In this document: positions 16,516 to 24,754 of the stretch, piece after piece
How the letters are laid out: the number at the start of each line of letters is the position of its first letter
How positions within the stretch are numbered: position 1 is the first letter of the stretch
Source: an uncultured Pseudomonadota bacterium
GTDB taxonomy: Bacteria; Myxococcota_A; UBA796; CAJQPC01
Length of the DNA: 64,000 nt
NCBI GenBank assembly: GCA_913060515.1
Contig: CAJXRZ010000017.1
Span: 26,861 to 90,860, forward strand
Direction of reading: 5' to 3'
Position numbers and translations under genes: made by a program
Notes under the pieces: generated by a model
Database searches by the model: none
Told to the model about the DNA's origin: nothing
What the model saw: only the letters and a program-made list of their open reading frames with translations

Positions 16516-18375
16516 ATGCTGGACATGATGAACTACCTGCTCTGGCTCCTTGGTATCTCCGTCCTGGTCGCGGTCCTGGAGCGCCTGTTCCATGCCCGGG
16601 ACCAGAAGGTCTTCCGCAAGTGGGCCTGGTCGGATGCCCTGCACCTGCTCTTCAACGGCCACTTCTTGGGCTTGTTGCTCTACGGCATCGCTTTCCATCG
16701 GGTCTTGCCGGTGCTCGATGGTGCTTTGGCAGAGCGTGGCTGGACTGGGCTCTTGTACCGGGAGGCCTCGGCAGAGTGGCCCATGGTGGTCCAGATCTTG
16801 GTCGCCCTCGTGGTGGTCGATTTCCTGCAGTGGTGCGTGCACAACGTGCTGCACCGCAGCAACTTCCTCTGGAAGATTCACCAGGTACACCACTCGGTCA
16901 AAGACGGGGAGATGGACTGGATTGTGTCCTTCCGCTTCTCGTGGCTCGAGCCGGTCATCTACAAGAGCGCGACCTACCTGCCCCTGGCGTGGTTCGGCTT
17001 TGCCCCGGAAGCGCTCTTCTTCCACGCGGTCTTCGGCACGCTCATCGGCCACCTGAACCATGCCAACCTGAGCTGGGACTATGGGCCCCTGCGCTACCTC
17101 TTCAACAGCCCGCGCATGCACCTGTACCACCACGACTGGGACGCGCCGGCCAAGGGCCAGAACTTCGGCATCATCTTCTCTTGCTGGGACTGGATCTTCG
17201 GTACGGCACACCTGCCGGAGCAGCCCCCTGAGCACATCGGCTTCCCCGGCGTTGAGAAGCTGCCCCAGGACTTCTTTGGCCAGCTGGCCTGGCCCCTTGG
17301 CTTGGCGATACCCCAGCTCCAACAGCACAAGCTCTTGGGTTCAGCCCTGGGTATTGGGGTGCTGGCCGGTCTCTACGCGGCCAGCGTTCCTCCAAAGGCG
17401 CCCACGCCGATGTTTGGCGAGCCAGCTGCGAGCTCCCAGCCCGCCTACGACCCCTCACAGGCCTCGGTCGTGCACGCAGCTTCTTCGGAGCAGGCCGCAG
17501 AGAACATGGCGCGCTTTGGGGACCAGGCCCGTGCAGAAGGATGGGCCCACCCCGAAGTAGCGGTGAGCGCCGCTGAGCTGGCGGCCGCCTTGGGCAGCCC
17601 CAGCCTGGTCATCCTGGACGTTCGCACGCCGGAGCGCTTTGCAGAGGGGCACATTCCCTCGGCCCGGCTTGTAGAGCGCAAGAACTACTCGGCAGGGGAC
17701 ATCCCAGGTGTCTCCAAGGACGCCGAAGGACTCCAGGAGCTCTTGCGCTCCCTGGGCGTGAACCCCGGTGACACGGTGGTGTTGATGGGAGACGGAGGTC
17801 CTGAGCCCTACCGCTTCTGGTGGACCCTGGACCAGGTCGCTGGCTACGAGACCCGGGTCCTGGACGGCGGACTCGAGGCCTGGAAGGTGCTCGGAGAGCG
17901 CCTGGCGATGGGAGAGGGCATCGCCGTCGAGGCGGGCCAAGTTGTGCTCTCCGAAGGCCCCGGCGCCAACCTGATGTGGAGCGACCTGGCCGCGCTTCAG
18001 GCGCAATACCCCGAGCTTCAGCTGGCCGACACGCGCACCCTGGATGAGTACACCGGCAAGGAGCACAACAAGAAGGCGGCCCGACCCGGGCGCATCCCGG
18101 GCGCCAAGCACCTGATGTGGACCGAAGTGCTCTACTTGGACGAGGGCGTGCCGCGCCTGAAGGCACCCGAGCAGGTGCGAGCGGCCTTTGATGGCGCCGG
18201 CTTGGACCTGGAGCTTCCTCTGGTCACCTACTGTCAGAGCGGAACGCGCTCCTCGACCCTCTACTACGCGGCCATTCAGACCGGCGCAGATCCGGCGCAC
18301 ATCTGGAACTACGATGGCTCCTGGGCCGAGTACAGCCGCATGGAAGAGCTGCCGGCCGTGGTTGACGCGGAGTGA
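16516..18375 (+). CDS. Sterol desaturase family protein fused to two periplasmic rhodanese domains
   Basis: A 619-residue fusion. Residues 1-265 are a membrane di-iron hydroxylase/desaturase with HNVLH (109-113), HQVHH (122-126) and HLYHH (202-206). A further hydrophobic helix (about 274-290) and a Pro/Ala/Ser-rich linker lead to tandem rhodanese domains at about 349-465 and 486-615. The first lacks the active cysteine, as usual for the N-terminal half of thiosulfate sulfurtransferases; the second has C573 in CQSGTRSS. Membrane topology suggests the rhodaneses face the periplasm. It overlaps the GH113-like gene (GTGA). The start may instead be ATG 16525 given the sigma-54 motif. I know of no standard annotation for this fusion. 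Confidence 0.88.
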   Translation: MLDMMNYLLWLLGISVLVAVLERLFHARDQKVFRKWAWSDALHLLFNGHFLGLLLYGIAFHRVLPVLDGALAERGWTGLLYREASAEWPMVVQILVALVVVDFLQWCVHNVLHRSNFLWKIHQVHHSVKDGEMDWIVSFRFSWLEPVIYKSATYLPLAWFGFAPEALFFHAVFGTLIGHLNHANLSWDYGPLRYLFNSPRMHLYHHDWDAPAKGQNFGIIFSCWDWIFGTAHLPEQPPEHIGFPGVEKLPQDFFGQLAWPLGLAIPQLQQHKLLGSALGIGVLAGLYAASVPPKAPTPMFGEPAASSQPAYDPSQASVVHAASSEQAAENMARFGDQARAEGWAHPEVAVSAAELAAALGSPSLVILDVRTPERFAEGHIPSARLVERKNYSAGDIPGVSKDAEGLQELLRSLGVNPGDTVVLMGDGGPEPYRFWWTLDQVAGYETRVLDGGLEAWKVLGERLAMGEGIAVEAGQVVLSEGPGANLMWSDLAALQAQYPELQLADTRTLDEYTGKEHNKKAARPGRIPGAKHLMWTEVLYLDEGVPRLKAPEQVRAAFDGAGLDLELPLVTYCQSGTRSSTLYYAAIQTGADPAHIWNYDGSWAEYSRMEELPAVVDAE

Positions 18376-19328
18376 AGCTGGCCCTGCTGCTTGGGTGCTT
18401 GGCGCCCTCGGTCCTGCCGGCCGGGGCAGAGCCCGCCGGTGATGGCCAAGGGGTCGCTCTGGGGCTCTTCGCCTCGGATCCGCTCTACGACTACGGCCCG
18501 CTGGTGACGGAGATCGCCGAGACGGGGGCCACTGAGCTCTTGGTGGCGGTGCCCTGGTCTCTGCCGCACTCCCAGAGCGCAGCCTTGCAGAGCGGTGTTC
18601 CAAAGCAGGCTTTGGCGAGCGTTCTCCGCCAAGCCCAAGAGCAGGAGTTAGCCGTCAGCGTCATGCCCATCGTGGTGCTGCAAGACCGCAGCGACGGCGC
18701 CTGGAGGGGGACTCTGAAGCCCCAGAATGCGTCGCTCTTCTGGCGCAACTACGATGCCCTGCTGCGCTCGGTGGCGGTCGATGCCCAACGCGGTGGGGCC
18801 CAGCGCTTGATCCTTGGATCTGAGCTCAACAGCCTGGAGAGCGACCCCTCCTGGCCCGGCCGAATCCAGAGCACCCGCCAGACCTTCTCAGGCTCCCTCA
18901 GCTATTCGGCGAACTGGGACCGCTATGCGCAGGTCTCCTTCTGGCAGCACCTCGACTCGGTCTCGGTGAGCGCCTACTTCCCCGTAGAGGGACCGGATAC
19001 CTGGCAGCAAGAGCTGGCAATACTCCAGGCGTTTGCCGACTCCGAGCAGCGGCCCCTGGTGCTCTCCGAGTACGGATTTCCGGCCCTGTCTTCCGCCGCC
19101 GAGCGGCCCTGGGATGAGACCACCGGCGCCGACTTTGACCCGCAGCTTCAGGCGCAGCTCTTGGAGCAAGCCTTGGCCGCAATTCAAGCTGAGCCGCCCC
19201 AGGCCCACTTCCTCTGGAACTGGTTCGGAACTGGCGCCGCCAACGAGGCCAGCTTCACGCCGCGTGCACGACCGGCAGCCGATGTGCTGCGCCAAGCCTT
19301 TGAACACCCCATCCGAGACACCCAATGA
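18372..19328 (+). CDS. GH113-like TIM-barrel glycoside hydrolase lipoprotein
   Basis: A 318-residue predicted exported protein starting with GTG (MKLALLLGC, possible lipobox at Cys9). The fold pattern follows clan-A glycosidases: E151 in ILGSELNSLE as acid/base candidate and E233 in VLSEYGFP as nucleophile, near the ends of strands 4 and 7. This is the GH113 (beta-mannanase) type of arrangement. Late W residues (FLWNWFG) would sit at strand 8. It overlaps the upstream fusion gene by four bases and the downstream sulfite dehydrogenase gene by four (ATGA), so all three are translated from one mRNA. Why a glycosidase is in a sulfur-related group is unclear. Confidence 0.75.
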   Translation: MKLALLLGCLAPSVLPAGAEPAGDGQGVALGLFASDPLYDYGPLVTEIAETGATELLVAVPWSLPHSQSAALQSGVPKQALASVLRQAQEQELAVSVMPIVVLQDRSDGAWRGTLKPQNASLFWRNYDALLRSVAVDAQRGGAQRLILGSELNSLESDPSWPGRIQSTRQTFSGSLSYSANWDRYAQVSFWQHLDSVSVSAYFPVEGPDTWQQELAILQAFADSEQRPLVLSEYGFPALSSAAERPWDETTGADFDPQLQAQLLEQALAAIQAEPPQAHFLWNWFGTGAANEASFTPRARPAADVLRQAFEHPIRDTQ

Positions 19329-20893
19329 ACTCCCGTCGCCGCTTTCTCCAAGGCCTGCTGCAGACCTCTGGCGCTTTGGCCCTGACCGGGTGTGTCACCC
19401 AGGCTCCTCCATCGGAGACCGAGCCGGAGCCAGAGCAGGGAGCACAACAGAGCCCCGCCGCGGGGCCTGCGCCCCTGCCCGATGGTCTGAAGCGGGAGAA
19501 CTTCCACGTTCACAACGAGCGGCCCCTGGCGCTGGAGACCCGCCGAGCGGCCATGGGCGTGGGTGTCATCACGCCCCTCTCGCGCTTCTTTGTGCGGAAC
19601 AACCTGCCCCGGCCCGATGACGCCATCGTGGCCCAGCCCTTGGCCTGGATCCTGGACGTCGCTGGGGTGCACAAGCCAGGCCAGATCACGCTGGCCTCGT
19701 TGATGCAACTGGGTGTTGAGACCGTCAGCACCGTCATCCAGTGCTCGGGCAACGGCCGAAAGTTCTTCGAGCATGGCCCTTCCGGTTCCCCCTGGTCCAC
19801 GGGCGCTGCCGGCTGTGCGATGTGGACGGGCGTGCGCGTCTCCAAGGTGCTGGATCACTTCGGCGGCGTCTTGCCCCAAGCCCGCTTTCTCACTGGGACG
19901 GGCGGAGAGCCGCTGCCTGAGGGCGTTGAGCGCGACATGGTCGTGGTGGAGCGCTCGGTGCCCATCGAGAAGGGCCTACAGGACTGCATGCTGGTGTGGG
20001 AGATGAACGGCGAGCCTCTGCCCATCAGCCACGGCGGGCCCCTGCGTCTGTTGGTGCCCGGCTACTTTGGCTGCAATCAGATCAAGTACGTGGCCCGTCT
20101 GGCAGCCACCGAGGCGGAGACCACCGCCAAGATCCAGAGCAAGGGCTACCGCTTTCGGCCGATTGGGGAGGGGGGCGCACCGGATCAGCCGAGCCTGTGG
20201 CGTATGCCGGTCAAGTCTTGGATCAACGGTCCTGGCGCCGAAGGAGCACCGGTGCTCGCAGGCTCGACCGTCTTCTACGGGGTGGCGTTCTCGGGAGAGC
20301 GTGGGGTCAAGTCGGTAGAGGTGTCCATGGATGGCGGGGAGAGCTGGCAGGCAGCGACCCTCAGCGGTCCAGACTTGGGGCCGAATGCTTGGCGCAGTTT
20401 CCAGTTTCGCGCAGAGCTCTCGGTCGGCTCGCACAGCATCGTGAGCCGGGCGACAGACAAGGAAGGGGAGCAGCAACCCAAGGCGCGTCTGGAGAACGAA
20501 CGTGGCTACCAGAACAACGGCTGGGAAGACCACATCTTGGCTCTGAGCGTGCTCGCAGAGCTGCCCGATGCCCCCCTCGCTACGCCGGTGTCGGCCCCTC
20601 CCGAGACACAAGCGGTCGTGGCTCAGCCGGCAGAGCTCTCCGAGCAAGGGGAGCGCGGCAAGCAGGTCTTCACCCAAGAGGCCGCGCCTTCCTGTGGCAC
20701 CTGTCACACCCTGGCCGACGCCGGGACCCAAGGTGCGGTGGGGCCCAACCTGAACACCCTGGCTCCAGACGCCCAGCGCGTGGAGGCGGCGGTGAGCAAG
20801 GGCGTGGGTGCCATGCCGGCCTTCCCGGACCTCACCCCGGAGCAGGTCTCGGATCTGGCCGCCTATGTGGTGGAGGCGACGGTCAAGCCTTGA
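19325..20893 (+). CDS. Tat-exported sulfite dehydrogenase (sulfite oxidase family) fused to cytochrome c
   Basis: A 522-residue protein. The N-terminus has a Tat motif (RRRFLQG) and a lipobox-like TGC (Cys23). Residues about 60-400 match the sulfite oxidase family: the molybdopterin-ligand cysteine C140 in QCSGNGRKF, then a Mo-co dimerisation-like Ig domain (VEVSMDGGESWQ). Residues about 440-522 form a class I cytochrome c with C457-GT-CH461 and a late Met in VGAMPAFP. SorAB enzymes use a separate cytochrome subunit; here it is fused. The reaction expected is sulfite to sulfate in the periplasm. It overlaps the GH113-like gene (ATGA) downstream of a rhodanese fusion that could release sulfite. 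Confidence 0.87.
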   Translation: MNSRRRFLQGLLQTSGALALTGCVTQAPPSETEPEPEQGAQQSPAAGPAPLPDGLKRENFHVHNERPLALETRRAAMGVGVITPLSRFFVRNNLPRPDDAIVAQPLAWILDVAGVHKPGQITLASLMQLGVETVSTVIQCSGNGRKFFEHGPSGSPWSTGAAGCAMWTGVRVSKVLDHFGGVLPQARFLTGTGGEPLPEGVERDMVVVERSVPIEKGLQDCMLVWEMNGEPLPISHGGPLRLLVPGYFGCNQIKYVARLAATEAETTAKIQSKGYRFRPIGEGGAPDQPSLWRMPVKSWINGPGAEGAPVLAGSTVFYGVAFSGERGVKSVEVSMDGGESWQAATLSGPDLGPNAWRSFQFRAELSVGSHSIVSRATDKEGEQQPKARLENERGYQNNGWEDHILALSVLAELPDAPLATPVSAPPETQAVVAQPAELSEQGERGKQVFTQEAAPSCGTCHTLADAGTQGAVGPNLNTLAPDAQRVEAAVSKGVGAMPAFPDLTPEQVSDLAAYVVEATVKP

Positions 20894-20917
20894 TGGCTGG
20901 CATCGCCTGCTCCTTCC

Positions 20918-20925
20918 GGTAGAGT
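20918..20925 (+). promoter_or_regulatory. Possible -10 element upstream of the MFS gene
   Basis: GGTAGAGT, 25 bases before the GTG start; the third copy of the GGTAGNNT pattern. No clear -35 box. Confidence 0.22.
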
Positions 20926-20949
20926 CTTCCAACCACCGCAGGACTGCCC

Positions 20950-22170
20950 GTGTCTGCTCCGAAGCTCGGTCTGCGCGAGAACCTCGCCCAGTTCTCCCTC
21001 CTCGTCTTGGTCAACGCTTTTGTAGGCGCCATGGTGGGCATGGAGCGCAGCATCCTCCCGGCCATCGCCGAGGAGGAGTTCGAGTTGGTCGCCCGCACGG
21101 CGATACTGAGCTTCATCGCGGTCTTTGGGGTGACAAAGGCGCTGACCAACTACTTCGCCGGGCGCTTCTCGGACCGCTTCGGGCGCAAGCCGGTCCTGGT
21201 CGCTGGCTGGATCGTCGCCGCGCCCGTGCCTTTCTTGCTGATGTGGGCCCCCAGCTGGTCATGGATTCTGGCCACCAATGTGCTCTTGGGCATCAGCCAA
21301 GGACTGACTTGGTCCACGACCGTCATCATGAAGATCGACCTGGCGGGGCCGAAGAAACGCGGGCTGGCCATGGGGTTCAACGAGTTCGCAGGCTACTTCG
21401 CCGTCGCGCTCTCGGCCCTGGCGACAGGCTTCATCGCTGCGGAGTACGGGCTGCGGCCCGAGCCCTTCTGGCTGGGTGTGGTCTTTGTCGTCCTAGGAGG
21501 TTCTCTCTCGCTGTTCTTGGTGCGTGAGACCCAGGGCCACGTGCAGCTGGAGTCCAAAGAGGCCGGCGGAGAAGATGCGCTCTCCGCCCTCGAGGTCATC
21601 AAGCGCACCAGCTTCACTGACCCCGACTTGTCTTCGGCCAGCCAAGCCGGACTCTTCAACAACCTGAACGACGGAATGGCTTGGGGCCTGTTCCCGCTGC
21701 TCTTCGCTGCGGCCAACATGAGCCTCTCCCAGATTGGCACGCTCGCGGCCATCTACCCTGGGGTCTGGGGGCTCGGGCAGCTCTTCACTGGAGCCTGGTC
21801 TGACCGCGTGGGTCGCAAGAAGCTCATCGTGGCGGGCATGTGGATCCAGGCCGTCGGTATCGTGGTCATCGCCATGGGCGACACCTTCGCCGTGTTTGCC
21901 GCCGGGGCCGCGCTGATTGGCGGCGGGACAGCGATGGTCTACCCGACGCTTCTGGCTGCGGTAGGCGACGTGGCGGCGCCGAGCTGGCGTGCCTCAGCTG
22001 TTGGGGTCTACCGACTCTGGCGAGACATGGGCTACGCGGTGGGCGCGGTCTTGGCAGGGGTCATCGCCGACCAGTTCGGGATCTCAGTCGCGACCTTGTG
22101 CATTGCGGGCCTGACCTTTCTCTCCGGTGGGGTGGTGGCTGTGCGCATGCGAGAGACCTTGAAGCGCTGA
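20950..22170 (+). CDS. MFS transporter
   Basis: A 406-residue, 12-helix major facilitator. MFS motif A appears after helix 2 as GRFSDRFGRKP and again after helix 8 as GAWSDRVGRKK, the usual internal duplication. GTG start with AGGA upstream. The pattern of charged loops is ordinary for drug/H+ antiporters or small-molecule exporters, and the substrate is not evident. It stands 56 bases after the sulfite dehydrogenase gene; a link to that group (for example anion export) is possible but unsupported. Convergent with the CPA1 antiporter gene. Confidence 0.9.
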   Translation: MSAPKLGLRENLAQFSLLVLVNAFVGAMVGMERSILPAIAEEEFELVARTAILSFIAVFGVTKALTNYFAGRFSDRFGRKPVLVAGWIVAAPVPFLLMWAPSWSWILATNVLLGISQGLTWSTTVIMKIDLAGPKKRGLAMGFNEFAGYFAVALSALATGFIAAEYGLRPEPFWLGVVFVVLGGSLSLFLVRETQGHVQLESKEAGGEDALSALEVIKRTSFTDPDLSSASQAGLFNNLNDGMAWGLFPLLFAAANMSLSQIGTLAAIYPGVWGLGQLFTGAWSDRVGRKKLIVAGMWIQAVGIVVIAMGDTFAVFAAGAALIGGGTAMVYPTLLAAVGDVAAPSWRASAVGVYRLWRDMGYAVGAVLAGVIADQFGISVATLCIAGLTFLSGGVVAVRMRETLKR

Positions 22171-22175
22171 GGGAC

Positions 22176-23390
22176 CTATGCCTGAGGAGGAGCTTGCCCC
22201 TCAGCCCACTTCCCGTAGCCAGAGGCCGCCCAAGCCGCCGTCAAGCCGTGCAAAACCACGCTCAGAATCACTGTGAGTACGACGACCTGAAAGAGTGCAT
22301 CTCCGGTGGTCAGTTCGACCTCCTCCACCAGGAGGAGGCCAAAGAGAATGGAGGCCAGGCCTCGGGGGCCGAACCAGCCCAGGAAGCCGACTGTCTGCCA
22401 GGGGAGCTTGGTTCCAATGAGTGAAATGGCTGTGGGAATGCCGCGAATCACTGTCAGAGAGAGCAGCGCGTAGAGCCAGTGCATGGGCTCTGCGGCCACC
22501 AGAGCTGGCAAGGCGTAGAGGCAGCCCAAGACCGTGAAGACCATCCACATCAGCAGCTGTCCTTCGGACTCCAAGAACTCGTGCACTTGTCCTTCCACGT
22601 GCGATGCCCGGGCTCCAAAGGCCATGCCTCCCACGAAGGTGGCCATAAAGCCGTTTCCACCGATGGCTTCGGCGCCCAAGTAGCAGAGGGCCACGGTGGC
22701 CAGGCCGCCTACAGTCAAGGCGGCGGGAGAGGTCCAGCCGACGCTGCGAGCACGGTCCAGTGACCACCCCGAGAGGCTGCCAATCGCAAGGCCGGCGATG
22801 GGCCCCAAGATCACCTGCCCGGCCCAGAACCAGAGCCAGCCTGAGCCGTCGCCTACCTCTGTTGTGGCCAGCGCCAAGAATACGAGCACCACTGGCAGGG
22901 CGATGCCGTCGTTGAGCCCGGATTCAACAGTGAGGGCCTCGCGAATCGGACCGGGGACAGCCTCGTTGCTCACGACAGCTTGGCCCAGCGCCGCGTCGGT
23001 TGGAGCCAGGACCGTCGCCACGAGAGCGGCTTCCCAGACCGACCAGTCGGGCATCAGCAGCATGGCCACCGCTGTGCCAGCGGCGATGGTCAGGGGCATG
23101 CTGATGCCCAAGAGACGGGCAGGAAGGGCAACGCGGTGACGCAGCGCGGAGACCCGGATTTGGCTGGCGTCTGCAAAGAGCACCAGCATCAAGGTGACCT
23201 CCGTCAATAGCTTGATCCACTCCGAGTCCGGCTGGAAGGTCAGCCAGCCCAGGCCCCCGGCACCGGTGAGCAGACCAAAGGCCACAAACACCATCGGAGC
23301 GGTCAGCCACTTGCGTGTGAGCACCTTGGAGACCAACGCGAAGAGCAGCGCCGCGCCAAAGAAGAGCGCGAGTTGGTGCGGGTTCTCCAT
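22176..23390 (-). CDS. CPA1-type sodium/proton antiporter (NhaP-like)
   Basis: A 404-residue polytopic membrane protein of the monovalent cation:proton antiporter-1 family. Diagnostic segments are APTDAALGQAVV and VESGLNDGIALP, the latter containing the Asn-Asp pair of the ion-binding site. The family exchanges Na+ or K+ for H+ and serves pH and salt homeostasis. I chose the ATG at 23390, with AGGA 8 bases before it, over a start 42 bases upstream with no ribosome-binding site. The length is a little short compared with NhaP proteins carrying a cytoplasmic tail, so regulation by a C-terminal domain is absent. Confidence 0.9.
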   Translation of the reverse strand: MENPHQLALFFGAALLFALVSKVLTRKWLTAPMVFVAFGLLTGAGGLGWLTFQPDSEWIKLLTEVTLMLVLFADASQIRVSALRHRVALPARLLGISMPLTIAAGTAVAMLLMPDWSVWEAALVATVLAPTDAALGQAVVSNEAVPGPIREALTVESGLNDGIALPVVLVFLALATTEVGDGSGWLWFWAGQVILGPIAGLAIGSLSGWSLDRARSVGWTSPAALTVGGLATVALCYLGAEAIGGNGFMATFVGGMAFGARASHVEGQVHEFLESEGQLLMWMVFTVLGCLYALPALVAAEPMHWLYALLSLTVIRGIPTAISLIGTKLPWQTVGFLGWFGPRGLASILFGLLLVEEVELTTGDALFQVVVLTVILSVVLHGLTAAWAASGYGKWAEGQAPPQA

Positions 23391-23459
23391 CGTTGTGTCC
23401 TGGGGGCAGGGGGCCTGGATGCCCTGTGTCATGCGGGGTTGCGCTTTGAACCCTAGGCC

Positions 23460-24167
23460 TCAGGGTTGGGTGAAGTCCACCACCCAAGGATGCGCTAGGC
23501 CTGCCAGCACCGGGCCCAGCAAGTCCGTCCAGGCTTGGCACTCATCCAAGATCCAGCTGTCAGCGCTCGCGGAGACGCCGCCTTGAGCCAGCAGCACGGG
23601 GTCCACCTGGTCCTCGAGGCTGACCTGCCAGAGCCAGTCCCGCTCTTCTGATACCTGCCGCAGCAAGCCGGCGAGCTTGCCGCTGTTGGAGACCGGTCGG
23701 TCGATCCACCAGTGCACGGACCGCGCAGGTGCGAGGACCTGGCCCACAAGGGTGATGGCTTGCAGGGTGTGGTCCACCGAACGCCAGCTTCCGTGTACGC
23801 CGCCCAGGTCCCTGTAGGCGCCATCACAGCCCAAAAGCAAGGGACCACCGCCCAGAGCACGCTCTACGCAGATGAGCACGTTGAAGGCGTCCACGTGCAC
23901 AGCGCGTCCCTCCAGGGCCCTCACTTGCTTGGCCGCGCGCTGGCGCTGCTGCTCACCTGAGCAAGCCGAGCGAATCAGAGCGTCCCGCTGTCGTTTGGAG
24001 AGCTGGAACTTGTCCCCCACGACGCGCAGCGCCGAGCTCTCCTTGTACCCGCGGCCCAGGAGCCAGCCCAAGTCGACCGCAGCCTCTCGCAGCTTCGGCC
24101 AGGCCTTGGGACCCAGGTCCTGTGCATCTCGCGGATGTGGGCCGCGCTGGGTGGGCCTCTGGCTCAC
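23460..24167 (-). CDS. DUF434 / DUF5616 protein
   Basis: A 235-residue cytosolic protein. The N-terminal LGWLLGRGYKESSALRVVGD followed by FQLSKRQRDALIRS is the DUF434 signature. The following VHVDAFNVLICVERALGGG and LGCDGAYRDLGGVHGSWR match DUF5616, which has a PIN/NYN-like look with several Asp residues along the sheet, so RNase activity is conceivable but unproven. It overlaps the upstream FMN-reductase-like gene by four bases (ATGA) and must be co-translated with it. No function is established for the family as far as I know. Confidence 0.85.
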   Translation of the reverse strand: MSQRPTQRGPHPRDAQDLGPKAWPKLREAAVDLGWLLGRGYKESSALRVVGDKFQLSKRQRDALIRSACSGEQQRQRAAKQVRALEGRAVHVDAFNVLICVERALGGGPLLLGCDGAYRDLGGVHGSWRSVDHTLQAITLVGQVLAPARSVHWWIDRPVSNSGKLAGLLRQVSEERDWLWQVSLEDQVDPVLLAQGGVSASADSWILDECQAWTDLLGPVLAGLAHPWVVDFTQP

Positions 24168-24703
24168 TTCAGGGATTCAGCCAGTGTCTTGGCCAGAGCC
24201 AGGAGCTGGTTGTGAAGGGCCTCGTCCACGACACGGCCGGTCTCCGTGTCCAGGTTCTGACCGGCTCTTGGGATGGACAGAGCGCCGACCACCACGCCGT
24301 CAAAGTGGGGCATCATCGCGCTCGCTTGAGCAAGCACAGTCTTGCCGCCGCCGCCGCCGGGCGATGTGGAGAGCAGCAGAACGGGCTTGTTCTGGAAGAC
24401 CTTGCGTTCCGCCCTGGAGGCCCAGTCAAAGAGGTTCTTGAAGGCAGCGGTGTAGCTGCCGTTGTGCTCGGCGAAGGAGATCACCAGTGCGTCCGCGTTC
24501 GCGATGGCGGCCAGGAAGTCATGGGCCGCCTGGGGAATACCAGACTCACGCTCCAAGTCCTGGCTGTACACAGGGAGAGGGAAGTCCGCCGGAGTCAGGG
24601 GCTCAACGTGTGTGTCTGCCACCAGTGATGCGGCGTAGCTCGCCAGCTTTCGGTTGATGGAGCGGCTGTTCATGGAGGTGCCAAAGGCCAATACGCGCGA
24701 CAT
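24164..24703 (-). CDS. NADPH-dependent FMN reductase family protein
   Basis: A 179-residue flavodoxin-fold protein. It begins with VLAFGTSMNSRSINRKLA (phosphate-binding loop for FMN) and has SFAEHNGSYTAAFKNLFDW, the standard E-x-N-G-S-x-x-x-x-x-K-N-x-x-D-W signature of NADPH:FMN/quinone/azo reductases. The glycine run SPGGGGGK is where the family places a flavin loop. It is divergent, across 51 bases containing a palindrome, from an old-yellow-enzyme gene. That arrangement points to shared control of quinone or electrophile reduction. Confidence 0.9.
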   Translation of the reverse strand: MSRVLAFGTSMNSRSINRKLASYAASLVADTHVEPLTPADFPLPVYSQDLERESGIPQAAHDFLAAIANADALVISFAEHNGSYTAAFKNLFDWASRAERKVFQNKPVLLLSTSPGGGGGKTVLAQASAMMPHFDGVVVGALSIPRAGQNLDTETGRVVDEALHNQLLALAKTLAESLK

Positions 24704-24731
24704 GTCTCACCTTGCTTTACATCCCTCACTA

Positions 24732-24744
24732 ATCCCCAGGGGAT
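24732..24744. promoter_or_regulatory. 13-bp palindrome in the divergent flavin-gene promoter
   Basis: ATCCCC-A-GGGGAT is a perfect 6-bp inverted repeat centred between the start codons of the FMN-reductase-like (minus) and OYE-like (plus) genes. It is well placed for a dimeric regulator controlling both; the regulator gene is not in this neighbourhood. Confidence 0.4.
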
Positions 24745-24754
24745 ACACGCCCAC

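Noticed and set aside
23449..23467. AACCCT...AGGGTT hairpin after the DUF434 gene as a terminator
   Set aside because: 6-bp stem with no T-tract on either strand; it overlaps the stop codon. Too weak to call.
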